DNA of 64,000 nucleotides from Ailurus styani (taxonomy: Eukaryota; Chordata; Mammalia; Carnivora; Ailuridae), in NCBI GenBank assembly GCA_002007465.1, contig LNAC01000689.1, forward strand, positions 923,952-987,951, given 5' to 3'. The translations under genes and the position numbers were made by a program. Positions within the stretch are counted from its first letter, which is position 1. Each line of letters starts with the position of its first letter. This document shows positions 47,522-58,035 of the stretch, one piece after another. The notes under the pieces were generated by a model, which searched no databases, was not told the DNA's origin, and was given only the letters and a program-made list of their open reading frames with translations.

Positions 47522-47790
47522 TGTGTGTTACTTGGGCCAGATACCGCCAACCCCACCTAGCAACACTGCCCTTTCAAACCCTGGGGGGCATAACAGACCA
47601 GCCAGCCAGGCGCATGCTTGTTGGCTGTGCATCTCAGGCTCCAAGCTAGAGTCCCCGGGCTTGGCAATGAGGATCAAAAGGAGATGTAAGACTGACCCAG
47701 GAGGGCAGTGAATGTTTACCAGAGGTGGGAATAGCCTTTACAAGGTTTAGGCAGGAGAGCAACGTAGTTGTATTTTAGAAAGTAGCTTTC
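47230..47790 (-). mobile_element. L2 fragment, antisense, interrupted
   Basis: Blocks resembling reversed L2 ('gagtattccaggcaggggga', 'gaaggcttatagacag', then after an interruption 'aggcaggagagcaacgtag' and 'ttttagaaagtag'). A (GT)n microsatellite and unrelated sequence (47475-47690) lie between. Confidence 0.55.
47479..47528. repeat. (GT)n microsatellite
   Basis: About 24 GT units with two interruptions. Confidence 0.95.
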
Positions 47791-47799
47791 AAAACTGAA

Positions 47800-47965
47800 T
47801 GCTGTCAATAGATACAAATTGAAAAATGATATAAAATATTAACAGTGATTGTCCTAGGTATTAGAAATCTAGGTGGTTTTTTAATTTTCCTTATATATTT
47901 TTAAATTTTTACTAATGTTTATATTATTAGGAGTTAGTAAAAGTTACATCAAAATAAACATTGAA
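47800..47965 (+). mobile_element. Possible L1 3' end fragment
   Basis: A/T-rich sequence resembling an old LINE 3' UTR, ending in an 'aaataaacattgaaaatatt' stretch; tentative. Confidence 0.35.
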
Positions 47966-48112
47966 AATATTTTACACTGGCAATAGTCTGCAAGGGGTCA
48001 CAAGGCTCTGAACCGGTGTATTGGTAGCAGGAGTAGAAAGAAGGGGTTGGGTTTAAACATTTTGAAGAGGGAGGTAGCCTAGCGGCAGAGGGAGGGAGGG
48101 AGGGGAAGAGAG
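47966..48112. other. Short unique stretch
   Basis: No feature is recognised. Confidence 0.3.
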
Positions 48113-48235
48113 GATGGATGGATGGATGGATGGATGGATGGATGGATGGATGGATGGATGGATGGGTGGGTCGATGGGTGGGTGGATGGGTGGGTGGATG
48201 GGTGGATGGATGGGTGGATGGGTGGGTGGATGGGC
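48113..48235. repeat. (GGAT)n / (GGGT) microsatellite array
   Basis: About 13 uniform GGAT units (48113-48163) are followed by a variant zone mixing GGAT, GGGT and GGCT units. Two overlapping frames through it encode Met/Asp/Gly/Trp repeats and are artefacts. Confidence 0.95.
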
Positions 48236-48734
48236 TGGAGTGGTCAGAGTCAGGGTCACATCTTGCCTTTGTAGTAAAGCAGCCCCTGAAGAGCCCAAGT
48301 GCCTCCCCAGCCCATCAGTGTGCCTGATCCCCTGGTACTTTAATGAGAACTAATGAGATTGGGGACTGTGAGTGGCTCTTAGCTAAGAGAGAGAGAGTTG
48401 CTTCCTCCCAAAGGCTTTAAAAGCCCCATGGGACTTGGTCAGTGGGTCTCAGGCAGAGCCCAGGCAGTGACAGGATGATGTTTCAGCTAAATGAATAGAC
48501 TGAGATGTTCCAGGGAACATGGTCTTGCATTTGGTGCATTTGAGGCTAAAAACTGAATACTAATATGCATTCACATTTTCTGCTTATCTGCACCCATTGG
48601 TTTTTGCCATTCTACTATAAATAAACAGATCTATGTTGTTTTCAAGTGGAGGTCCCAAGACCTCCATCTCGACAGATGGGGTTTTAACTCTGGGAATCCA
48701 TGTGGATGTTAAGTGCTGATATGAAGCCATGGCC
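48236..48734. other. Unique DNA
   Basis: No feature is recognised. Confidence 0.3.
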
Positions 48735-48900
48735 TTGGTTAGAGGTCTGACTTTCCCACTGACAGAGGGATCGTGGGAAAATCACCTCAGTAAACTGAGT
48801 CTCAGTTTATTTATGGGTTAAATAGAATAATAATGCCATCCCATCTTATGTCACAGGATCCCTTTGAGCTTTATATTAGATGATGTAAAAATACTGTATA
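48735..48900 (+). mobile_element. MIR SINE
   Basis: MIR words: 'gaaaatcacctcagtaaact', 'gagtctcagtttatttatgg', then 'aataataatgcc'. It is diverged. Confidence 0.7.
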
Positions 48901-48918
48901 AACTATATAGAGCCATAT

Positions 48919-48920
48919 AT

Positions 48921-48952
<32 letters not shown>
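48919..48952. repeat. (GT)n microsatellite
   Basis: About 15 GT units. Confidence 0.93.
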
Positions 48953-49314
48953 TTACTGTTATGAGAATTACTATTTCTTTACGGAAGAGGTATGGTTGTT
49001 TTTGCAGAGTGCCTGCCCTGAAGAATGCCTGACCGTAACTCAAAGTCTGGTCTTGGCTCCGTCCCTGGAGCACATGGCGAGCGAGGGCCAAGCAGGTTCA
49101 TATGGATATTATAATACAAGTCTTGACACACATGTTCAAAGGAGAGCCCTATAGATGCTGCACCCAAAGGGCCCAGGACTATGCAAATATGTGTTGACAT
49201 TATGGGTAAATTATTCACTATTTGATGGTGCACCTGGTAAGCGCATTAAGGATTTCTGATCTGGGCTCCCTAGTGTGTAATGGGAAATTCTGAACACAAA
49301 ACATACTTATGATG
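48953..49314. other. Unique DNA
   Basis: No feature is recognised. Confidence 0.3.
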
Positions 49315-49503
49315 GGGTGCCTACGTGACTCAGTCGGTTAAACGTCTGCCTTCGGCTCAGGTCATGATCCCAGAGTCCTGGGATCGAGCTCCGGATGGGG
49401 CTCCTTGCTCAGCAGGTACCCTGCTTCTTCCTCTCCATCGGCCTGCTGTTTAGCCTGCTTGTGCTCTCTCTCTCTTCAGATAAATAAACAAAATCTTAAA
49501 AAA
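49315..49503 (+). mobile_element. SINEC, complete
   Basis: Head 'ggggtgcctacgtgactcag', B box, body, and tail ending in A-run. Flanks share aacacaaa..catacttatg on both sides as a target-site duplication. Confidence 0.93.
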
Positions 49504-49699
49504 AACACAAATGCACATACTTATGGAAGTATAAGCAATGTTATTTACCAATGACTATGATCAAGACGACTTAAACTTAATCAATTAGTGATGTATAGGC
49601 AAAGCCAAACGCATGAGATTGCTAAGTCCCTCGGGAGTCAGTCATGACAAAATGCAGAGATAGAAAGCAGGGAAAGCAGGTGTGCATGGTGAGTCTTAA
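49504..49699. other. Short unique stretch
   Basis: Nothing recognised beyond the target-site copy at its start. Confidence 0.3.
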
Positions 49700-49945
49700 A
49701 CCCAGTGTTATAATGGAGATGGAAGAAGATTAGTGGTTTTCCAGGGCCCTGGGGGGAAGGGAGGATGGGCCGTGACCCCCGAATGGATGTAGGGTTTCTT
49801 CTGAGGACGATGAAAATGTCCTGGGGTCAGCAGTGATGGTTGCACAGCACTGTGGGTATCTCAAACGCCGCTGAAGCACACACTTTACAATGGGTATGTT
49901 TTGAATGTTATGTGAATTTTATTTCAAGAAGTGTTTTTAAAGGCC
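49700..49945 (+). mobile_element. L1M 3' end fragment
   Basis: Old L1 3' UTR words: 'gatgaaaatgtcctgggg', 'cagtgatggttgcacagcac', 'ctgaagcacacactttacaa', 'tgttatgtgaattttatttc'. Confidence 0.75.
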
Positions 49946-50456
49946 AGTGATTCCATGGGGAGAAGTGATTGCACCGTTCTTCATTTCCCCTCCTCCCACA
50001 CGGAGCTGCAGCCCCCCGGGGCACAGAACAGACGCTCCGAAGGCTCTCGGCTGGTTGATTGTCAGTTCTGACCCCCGAGGAAGGGGTTCCATGGAGCAGG
50101 CCCCTGGGAACTTGGGAGGCTGGGTGCGGTTCCCTCAGGATGGCTCCCTGAGGCAAGTGTACCTTTCCTTGGCATAAATGCTCACGTCCGGCCCGGAGAT
50201 TCCGCTGGGACTGTGGAGGGGCTTAGAGAAAATGACTTTTTGCTTTGAGAGTGCGTCCTTTCCAGTGCACTGTGATGAGCACACATTGGTTTCTGCCTGC
50301 AGACCAAAGCTGGGGAGGCCAGCTGCTCTCCCGGGCGGAGGAGGCGCCGCTCCGGGGCTGACTCCTGCCGGCCGCAGACAGCCCCAGGGAAGCGGGCGGG
50401 ATGAGCTCACGGGGCCGAGGGGGGGCGAGCACCCCGGACAGGGACCAGGCCCCTCT
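49946..50456. other. Unique DNA
   Basis: No exon is supported; the 50300-50450 part is GC-rich. Confidence 0.35.
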
Positions 50457-50600
50457 GCTCGCAGATGTAATCAGCTTTGATGGGCAGAGGCTGGGGCTGA
50501 TTTTCCAATTAGGGCTGTTAGAAGATCTGGCAAGGGCAGCAGTGGGCTTAATTGGACAGACCCGGACTCATTGAATTAGCAGCAGTGGAGAGGAGAAGCA
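50457..50600. promoter_or_regulatory. Candidate regulatory block: TCF/LEF-like and homeodomain-like motifs
   Basis: The non-repetitive 144-bp block contains ctttgatg (50475-50482), ccaattag (50505-50512), cttaattgg (50547-50555) and tgaattagc (50572-50580), separated by GC-moderate sequence. This density of evenly spaced motifs is typical of developmental enhancers, but motif matches alone are weak evidence. Confidence 0.3.
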
Positions 50601-51524
50601 GGGCCCAACGTGGGGGCTGTGGGGACAGAGACCCGGTGGGGGAGGGGTGGGTGCAGGGGTCCGGGAGGGGTCCTGCGTTAGCTCAGTGAGGCCTGTCTCC
50701 TCCCTTTTCTAGAACGGGCGGTTCTAGGCCCATCACGTGGTCTGGAGAGTGAAGAACGCTCACACTGGGCCATCCTGAAGGGTCCCGAGTCCACACCTTC
50801 CTTTAGCAGGGGGGCAAACTGTTCTCTAGAGAAGTTTAGGGACTTGTCTGAGACCAGCCGGCTCTGGAGAGGTGGTGACAGGATGGCAATCCACGCCTCC
50901 ATCCTTCCTATCCCCAAATATTCCACTGAAATAGTACAAGACATAGGAAAAGATAATCCAGTTGTATATTGAGAAAAGCAGGGCATGAAAAGGTTTCAAA
51001 ATTTGCCTAAGGTCCCGGAGATATTAAGTAGCAAATCTAGAATCTGATCCTAAGTCTCAGCCACTATGTGGGATGGTCATGTGCTTTGCATGTTTTTATA
51101 CTTTCCATTTTTTGCCCCCTGTCAAAAAAAAACCTCATTGTACTTCCTGCTGGGTTAGGCTGGGTAGCTGTAAGGACCAGTTCCCTGATTATACCTCCCG
51201 ACTCCAGAGTTTGCTCGAACGCTGGCCATCTTCACTCTTGGAGACATATTTGGTTGGAATCGAAGTCCCTGCGGAGAAATGGGCAAGTGAGCTTCCTGAC
51301 TCTGGCCTGTCTGCGCTGGAGCCAGGCTGGCTCTGGTCTGCACTGACCAGGCTGCAGGATGCCGGAAGGGCAGTTCAGGGTTGGTTCTATTTGAAGACAA
51401 GCCTGCCCTATACCCACCAGAACCCTGGGCCTTCCAGAACCTTCTGTGCTCTCCAAGAATGACCAGGCCAGTTACTGTGTCCCTGTCCCCTCCTTGGGCC
51501 AGGAAATCCAACCCGTTTACATTC
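50601..51524. other. Unique DNA
   Basis: No exon is supported. A weak reversed MIR-like piece may lie near 50785-50900. Confidence 0.35.
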
Positions 51525-51690
51525 ATGTCCTAGCTCTGTCGCTTCCTGGGGTGGGGGGTGACACAGGCAAGTTACTTCAATCTCTCAGAAACTATTGTCT
51601 CATCTGAGATTGAAGACAATTCTGCATTATAGAATTTGTTGTGAGGATGAACTAAATTTGCAGTTAACTTAGTGCGTGGCACATCAAAGA
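51525..51690 (+). mobile_element. MIR SINE
   Basis: MIR words: 'tagctctgtcgcttcctg', 'caggcaagttacttcaatct', 'gtgaggatgaactaaat', 'tgcgtggcac'. Confidence 0.75.
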
Positions 51691-52439
51691 TGTCCCTTTG
51701 GTGTAACCTTCTAGAGTTCCCTTCCTACTCTGTGTCCAGCATTGCCCCAAATCCCTGGATCCCCAGACCCAGAGAAAACATGACCTGGTTTCATCCTTTG
51801 AGGGGATTATCATCTTGTGAAGGCAAAAAACCCTGCATATATGAAACACAAAATTAGAAAAAAATTGACCAACTTCACTGAATTCCTGTTTTGTGCTGGA
51901 GAAAGAAAAAAGATTCGGCGTCTCATTTCTTGCAGGTAGAAGATGGCCCAGAAGTGAGACCCATCACAGGTGCATAAAAGCTCAGTGCTGGAGCTTTAGG
52001 GCATTCCTTCCAGGCCCCTTCCTTGTGATGATTTTATTTACTGACTTACCGAGTGATTTGAATCCTCCTCATTCCTGTCCCTTCAATTCTGTGAGGTAAG
52101 CTGGACTCTTCTGTTGCCTGGCTACCAGGCAGGTGGTCCCAAAGGTGGAAAAAAAAAAAAGCTGCCCATCCTTAGAAATTGGCCACGGACGTCACTGCGG
52201 GAGGACAAATAAATATAGAACATCAAGAGATTATTCACTTAGAGCCCAGCTTCTCCAGCATCTCCTCGCTGTGATGCGCCAGATCAGTTAAAGGCACCGT
52301 AATTCAGTGTGTCAGGGAGGTTGGGAAGAGAAGAGGCCCAACCTCTCCCCCCGCCCCCCTTTGCCCCCCACTGTCCACCCCCCAGCCCCCAGCCCTCACC
52401 CTCCTGGCCTCTGATGGGATTTGTTCCTCCCTTGCCAAG
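51691..52439. other. Unique DNA
   Basis: No exon is supported. An A-run lies at 52149-52160 and a C-rich stretch at 52340-52395. Confidence 0.35.
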
Positions 52440-52620
52440 GATATAACTTACTGTCGCTTGTTTCAAGAAAACCAATTAAGAAACCATAAATTGCGGTCGA
52501 TGAGAAAGGTCACTGCACGGGCTATAAATATAGGCATTTCTAAACTCTGAGTGCAAGTCGGCAGCACATACTCTCCGCCACACCCACGTCTTCCAAGCAG
52601 AGGTTTTCCTGGGGTAAATG
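52440..52620 (+). promoter_or_regulatory. Candidate promoter/enhancer: TATA/MEF2-like site with flanking motifs
   Basis: The word ctataaatatag (52522-52533) is flanked by G/C, matching either a TATA box or a MEF2-like site. Upstream are accaattaag (52471-52480), aaaccata and a RUNX-like tgcggt (52481-52497), and aaaggtcac (52505-52513). No repeat is recognised. If it were a promoter, initiation would fall near 52550, but no transcript can be shown. Confidence 0.25.
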
Positions 52621-52799
52621 AGAGAACAGCCAGCCAGGGTTCAAAAAGGCATTCCCTGGGTTTTCATTCTGCAGCCTGCCATACGGAGTGGACTAGGGGA
52701 TTCTGAGCCTCTGGTGGGACTCTATGCCTTATGTACCCCAACCCAGACTCCAGGTCTGGTTTGGTTTTTCCTCGCAGCAATGACTGCTTCGCGGTGTCT
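52621..52799. other. Short unique stretch
   Basis: No feature is recognised. A 64-codon frame starts at 52618 and has no known relative. Confidence 0.3.
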
Positions 52800-53400
52800 A
52801 AAAGGTGTATGAGCTCAAGGTAGAAAACTTGGAAGACACTGAAAAGCACACGGGGGAAATAACCTCCAATCTCCAATCCCATTCCTTTAAAAAAAAAAAT
52901 CGATGATCATTTTACTATAGATTATTCCAGGCTTTCCTCCGCTCCCCAGACTGTATGTATACACATTTGTTTTTCTTTACAAAAACATATTTAAAGGGTG
53001 TCATTCAGTAACACTGGTTTGTAGCCTTCTGGCTCAGGAGTATTTATGTGAATTCTTTAATGGTATTCTCTGTGCACCTTAATGTATGTGACTCTCCCCT
53101 GCTGTTCAGCATTCCGATTGCTTCCGGACTGTCCCCCAGATGTACTGCTGCAGTGGACCTTATTGACTTGAAGTTTGCATAGAGCTGTAATTAGTTCTTT
53201 GGGGTAAATAAGTGAAGTGGAATTGCTGGACCCTTGATTTTTATGAGTGATACATGTTGCCAAGTTGCTTTCTGAAAAGGTTAAACCTACGTACACTTCA
53301 CTAGTGTAAGCTTGTGGACATTCCCCCACACCCTTGTCAAAAATGGACTCATCGATATACATTTTTAAACATTGACTGGTTTGTTGCATTAAAAAAAAAA
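52800..53400 (-). mobile_element. Probable old LINE fragment, antisense
   Basis: Reversed LINE-like words: 'ataagtgaagtggaattgct', 'ttgccaagttgctttctg', 'attcccccacacccttgtc'. The family (probably L1M) is uncertain. Confidence 0.5.
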
Positions 53401-53879
53401 AGACGTCATGTTGTTTTAGTCTAAACGGTGATGTAACATCTCCTAGCATGTCACAGAAGCCTCCCAGAACCACCAGGACTGACCCTGAAATGAGCTCACC
53501 CCTTCCCCCGCTGTGCCCCCTGCTTCAGATAGGTCCCTCTCAGATCCTTCCCCGCAGGAGGGTAGCAGTGACAGACAGCATGGGGGGGGAGGGGGGGCCC
53601 AGTTTCCGTTGGGGTGGAGCCAGAGGCAGGCACAAGTCGGTTGAAGGGGTCTTGTTCCATTTAGCCCGGAAGAGGAAGGACCCTTCAGGGCCCACCACCA
53701 AGTTCAGCTGCAGGCCCCAGGGGTCATGGGCAAAGGGAAGTGCAAATGGCAACAGGAGCCTAAGCTAGAATGTGGGCTCAGGGGCAGGGCTGGGCTCTTC
53801 TTTCCCACCAAAGCCTTCGGCTGAGCAGCAAAGTGGGGTCTCCAGGTCCCGCCTCCCTGGCCACCTGCATGGAGCACCC
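53401..53879. other. Unique DNA
   Basis: No exon is supported. A G-run cluster lies at 53582-53599. Confidence 0.35.
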
Positions 53880-54060
53880 CACCGCCTGCTAAGCCCTTTG
53901 ACATAATTGGGTCATTTAATCCTCAAGACAACCCAGTAGGGAACATACAAGTATTATCCCCATTTACAAAGGAAAATATCTGAGTTCAGAGATTGAGTAA
54001 CATTCTCAAGGTCACAGGGAGAACCAAGATTTAAATTCAGACATCAGACCCCAAATACGA
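53880..54060 (-). mobile_element. MIR SINE, antisense
   Basis: Reversed MIR words: 'gctaagccctttgacat', 'tcatttaatcctcaagacaa', 'ttatccccatttacaaagg', 'ctcaaggtcacagggag'. Confidence 0.88.
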
Positions 54061-54619
54061 GCCTTTCCAGTGTGACCTACAACATGTCTGGCTCCTGGCA
54101 TTTCTGAGCCCAGCATCTCTGTCCTTGTCCTTATGCATTTGTGTGAGTTCCAGGACCCAAGTGCAGGGCCCTTTCTCAAGGGTGCCGTGGTGGACCGGGC
54201 TGGCTGGAACAACAGGGTGCCTGGGCACCGCCTGCCTGCATCCCGCTGACAGAAGAGGGAGCAAGGGCTCCCCAAGCATCAGGGCTGTGGGAGCGTGAAT
54301 TAGATCAAGTCCCCTAGGCGAACCCTGACATCTTTTGACTTACCAAAGCAGGATTGTTAATAACGTCTGAAATGAGATTATTTAAAGAACATTAAGTGAT
54401 CGTGGAACCAGTGATATCAAACCCAAAGCTGTCTTCTAGTTCCTAAACACTTTCTTTCGCCCCAGGCTCCTCTTAATTTATAGTAAATATGGTAAGCTGT
54501 TTAGCTGTACTGTTAGCCCTTTGAGCAAGGAGAGCTCACCCTGAACACAGCTATTCTTGCGACTTGCTTGATCTAAAGTGAGCAAGGTACCTGCCTGCGT
54601 GTGCGGGTTCACTCACTCG
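54061..54619. other. Unique DNA with A/T-motif-rich part
   Basis: 54299-54500 contains gttaataac (54356-54364, an HNF1-like half site) and several other A/T motifs in non-repetitive DNA. No exon is supported. Confidence 0.35.
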
Positions 54620-54740
54620 TTCCGTTGGTTCCGTTGGTATTTATAGAGCCCGTACCTTGTGCTGGTCCCTGACCAGGCAGAAGGGTAGAGGAATCAGCAA
54701 GGCACAGACCCTGCCCTGAAGGCCCCCTCCCCTGCAGCCT
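54620..54740 (-). mobile_element. L2 3' fragment, antisense
   Basis: Reversed L2 words: 'ttatagagcccgtaccttgt', 'agaccctgccctgaaggccc'. Confidence 0.6.
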
Positions 54741-54756
54741 CGTGTAGTTACCTGCG

Positions 54757-54934
54757 TCTGTAATGGAAAACCGCACATCCCAGAGTCGTGCTGAGATACA
54801 CAGCACCTGCTACAGCCTGGGGTGAAATTGGGAAACCTCCTCGNATCTGTAATGGAAAACCGCACATCCCAGAGAGTCGTGCTGAGATACACAGCACCTG
54901 CTACAGCCTGGGGTGAAATTGGGAAACCTCCTCG
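54757..54934. repeat. ~88-bp direct duplication around a single-N join
   Basis: Positions 54757-54843 and 54846-54934 are the same sequence except for a 2-base (AG) indel (cccagagtcg against cccagagagtcg). The N is at 54844. This looks like two haplotypes joined. Confidence 0.85.
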
Positions 54935-55424
54935 GAGGAGCGGGCTGGGGGGTGAGAGCAGGGTCTCGACGCGGTCTCGACGCGGTCTTCCACAGCTGCC
55001 CCGGAGTGCCAGGCGGCAGCTGGAGGGAGTCAGGGAGGGACCCGATCAGGTGCGTTTCAGGGAACTTCGTCTGGTGGCAGAGTGGAGAAGGGACCGAGTG
55101 CGGGAGGACTGAGGCCGGGAGCCCGACAAGGAGCCCGAGGCCGTGGTGCCCAAATCCAGCACCCCATGGGGAGCCCCGTGGGGGCATTTAACCCTACGGC
55201 TTCCCACCTGCCGAGATCCTGATTCGTTGGCCTGGGTGTGATCTGGGGCGCTGCATGGAAATGGAACTCCCCAGATGAGCAGGGCCGGTGTGTCCTCCAG
55301 CTCAGACCTTCTGGGCGACGATGAGGTAATAGATAGGCTTCGTAAGTTGTCGAATGCACGCAGATAGGAGTGATAATGTTTCTTCAGGGTTTTCTCCGCA
55401 AAGGTCATTTTTTAAAATTTACTT
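54935..55424. other. Unique DNA
   Basis: No exon is supported; moderately GC-rich. Confidence 0.35.
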
Positions 55425-55965
55425 TTATTTTTTTTATTAACATATAATGTATTACTTGCCCCAGGAGTACAGGTCTGTGAATCATCAAGCTTTCACCTTT
55501 CACAGCACTCACCATAGCACAAACCCTCCCCAGTGTCCATAACCCAGCCACCCTACCCCCACCCCCACCCCCAGTAACCCTCAGTTTGTTTCCTGAGATT
55601 AAGAGTCTCTTGCAGTTTGTCTCCCTGTCTGGTTTTGCCTTATTTCATTTTCCTCCTCCCCTCCCCTATNNNNNNNNNNNNNNNNNNNNNNNNNNNNNNN
55701 NNNNNNNNNNNNNNNNNNNNNNNNNNNNNCTTATTTCACTTAGTATAATACTGTCTAGTTCCATCCACGTCATTGCAAATGGCAAGATTTTGTTTCTTTT
55801 GATGGCTGCATCATATTCCATTGTATATATTTACCACATCTACTTTATCCATTCATCTGTTGTTGGACATCTAGGTTCTTTCCATAGTTTGGCTATTGTG
55901 GCCATTGCTGCTATACACATTCGGGTGCATGTGCCCCTTTGGATCACTACTTTTGTATCCTTTCC
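55425..55965 (-). mobile_element. Carnivore L1 3' end, antisense, with a 60-N gap
   Basis: The reversed young-type L1 3' UTR ('taacatataatgtattactt', 'gaatcatcaagctttcacct', 'cccagtgtccataacccag') is followed, after a gap, by the ORF2 C-terminal region ('atcatattccattgtata', 'ccatagtttggctattgtgg', 'tgcccctttggatcacta'). Confidence 0.9.
55670..55729. other. Assembly gap (60 N)
   Basis: It interrupts the L1 at a C/T-rich low-complexity stretch. Confidence 0.95.
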
Positions 55966-56394
55966 ACAAAGGTATTTTGCCAACCCCCACCCGACCCCTC
56001 CTCTCAGTGTGTAATCGGTGGCAGGTTTGACCTTCAGGCTCATACTCTCCTGTTTCCTTACTCCTCCAGCTTCTGACAAGTCAAGGCAAAAAGGGATTCT
56101 TCTTCAGTCAAGGGAAACAAAAAGGGAACCATTTTGAAAGTGAATAATCCCCCTTCTTTCCCACTGCCCACTCCTCCTCCGCTGCCCACTCACCTGTTCC
56201 TGTATTTGATAAATCCAAATGATAATTCCTCTAGTTTTAAAGAAGACCATGGCCACCGCACTGCACTGGTGAACCATTCAGAGCCCATTTCCCTTCTCCC
56301 TGGGGGGCTTCCTTGAGGACCCTGACCAAACTCCAATGGACTGAGCCCAGATAAAATCCATGTAGGGCGTGTGGGACTTTGGTGCCTTCAGACT
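55966..56394. other. Unique DNA
   Basis: No feature is recognised. Confidence 0.35.
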
Positions 56395-56560
56395 TGGGGG
56401 AAGATACTCGCCCTGCCTCTGATGGGTTGTACGGGTTTGGACAAGTAATTTAAATTGTTGAGCCTCAGTTTCACCATCCCTGGAGAGGGAAAAATAAGAC
56501 CTACATCCCAGGGATCTTGCGAGATTGTAAGGAATTGATGCATGCTATGTATTGTGTATA
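56395..56560 (+). mobile_element. MIR SINE
   Basis: MIR words: 'tggacaagtaatttaaattg', 'gagcctcagtttcaccatcc', 'gcgagattgtaagg'. Confidence 0.75.
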
Positions 56561-57284
56561 ATGCTGCGTGATAATTGTGGAATTGCAGCTTTTGGAAGGA
56601 GCAGTGTCTCCAAAAGTAAAAGGTTCAAGTTACAAACAAGCACTTTCTGGCTTTGTGACTATTCTCAAGCAAGGCTTGGCCCTCTAGCCCGCTTCACTTA
56701 TCTGGTGGTTATACACACCTGGAGCAAGGAACTGCCCCTTCCTGGGCACTATGTGCAGGACACAGCCCTTGCTAACCTCCCCTGTCCCTAAGATAGCCTC
56801 CTCATTTAGCACACGTCAGCCTCCAGCCTCCAGCCCCACACCAACACAGACAGCATGGTTTCCTTGTGGACCTGATGGTCCCAGACCCCTTTCTGGGAGC
56901 CCAAAGATGGCTCTGGTTGGTCATAACATCAGTTTTTCTTTACATGAAAATTTTTGGTTACTTCATCTCAGAATCTTCCAATGTGTTCCTAGGAGAGATC
57001 AGGTTCTTCTCTCTTCTCTTCTTTCATCTTTCTCTTTCTTTTTCTCATTTTAAAACATTGTTAGGTCCTAAATCTGGTCATCCAACCAGGAGTAAGTTTG
57101 CTTTGAGGTGTTCGTTAAAAGAGAATGACAAAGAGCTTCCTGGATGAGACCGTCTATGACTAAAAACTCAATATTGGCAGGGTGATTTAAATTTACAAAT
57201 ACTGTCACATTATTTTAGTTGGTCCACAGAACCATCTATCTGAGGAGAAAGGTAAAGTCACTCAATAATGAAGTTGTGTCACCA
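56561..57284. other. Unique DNA
   Basis: No exon is supported. A T/C-rich stretch lies at 57005-57050. Confidence 0.35.
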
Positions 57285-57405
57285 TGCCCATTTTGCAGGA
57301 TGCAAACACAGACTCAGATGTGGTTAAGAGCCCTGTCCAGGATCACACATCAATAAATGGCACATACTGGATTTGAACCCGGCACGTCTGACTGCTAGGG
57401 TCCAC
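57285..57405 (-). mobile_element. MIR SINE fragment, antisense
   Basis: Reversed MIR words: 'gcccattttgcaggatgc', 'aagagccctgtccaggatca', 'tggatttgaacccggc'. Confidence 0.78.
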
Positions 57406-57419
57406 AAATAGACCAGTCT

Positions 57420-57800
57420 GACTAGAAATGAAGACTTATATTTTGGATGGTAAGGAGTAATGGTGGAATGGTAGAACTGGGACCACATTCTTGGGCTGAG
57501 CTGACAAGACTGTGTTTTATGTGGTGGGTGATGGTGAACCCCAGGGTGTTTTAGAGGGAAGAAACACGTCCAAGGAATGGTTCAGGAAGGTAAATACAGC
57601 AGCATACAGAAAATATGGAAAGGAGGAGAGATTGGCAGGAAAGAGACAAACCATTTGAAACGTGACCCTTAACTCAGATGGTAGCAGAGGGCATAGAAAG
57701 GAAGAGAGAGTTGATTAAGAAATTCAGGAGACAAAGAAAGGCTGTCAGAGAGAATACCAAGGTTCCAACCCTTTGGGTAGAAGGAATACTATCAACAGAA
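57420..57800 (-). mobile_element. Possible L2 fragment, antisense
   Basis: Order and words resemble reversed L2 ('gaaattcaggagacaaagaa', 'ataccaaggttccaaccctt', 'tgggtagaaggaatac'). Diverged and tentative. Confidence 0.45.
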
Positions 57801-57814
57801 GTAGGAAGTGTGAA

Positions 57815-58035
57815 TTATAACAGCTGACAGTTATTTGAGCAGCAGTTACATGCTAGCCACTGCAAAATTAAGAGCATTTTGTGAATTTTCTCATTGACTT
57901 CTCCCTAAGGGCCCTATACATAGTTACTATTATTATTCCCATTTTAGAGACTTTAGAAATGGAAAACTGAGGCCCAAACTGATTTATATGAGTTATCCAA
58001 GATTACAAAAGTAATAAGCAGTGGAGCCAGTATTT
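57815..58035 (-). mobile_element. MIR SINE, near full length, antisense
   Basis: Reversed MIR in full order: 'tgacagttatttgagcagc', 'acatgctagccactgcaa', 'tattattcccattttagaga', 'aaaactgaggcccaaac', 'aagcagtggagccag'. Confidence 0.88.

Noticed and set aside
48113..48235. Regularly spaced repeat resembling a repeat-spacer array
   Set aside because: It is a simple 4-base microsatellite with no spacers; CRISPR is not expected in a mammalian genome.
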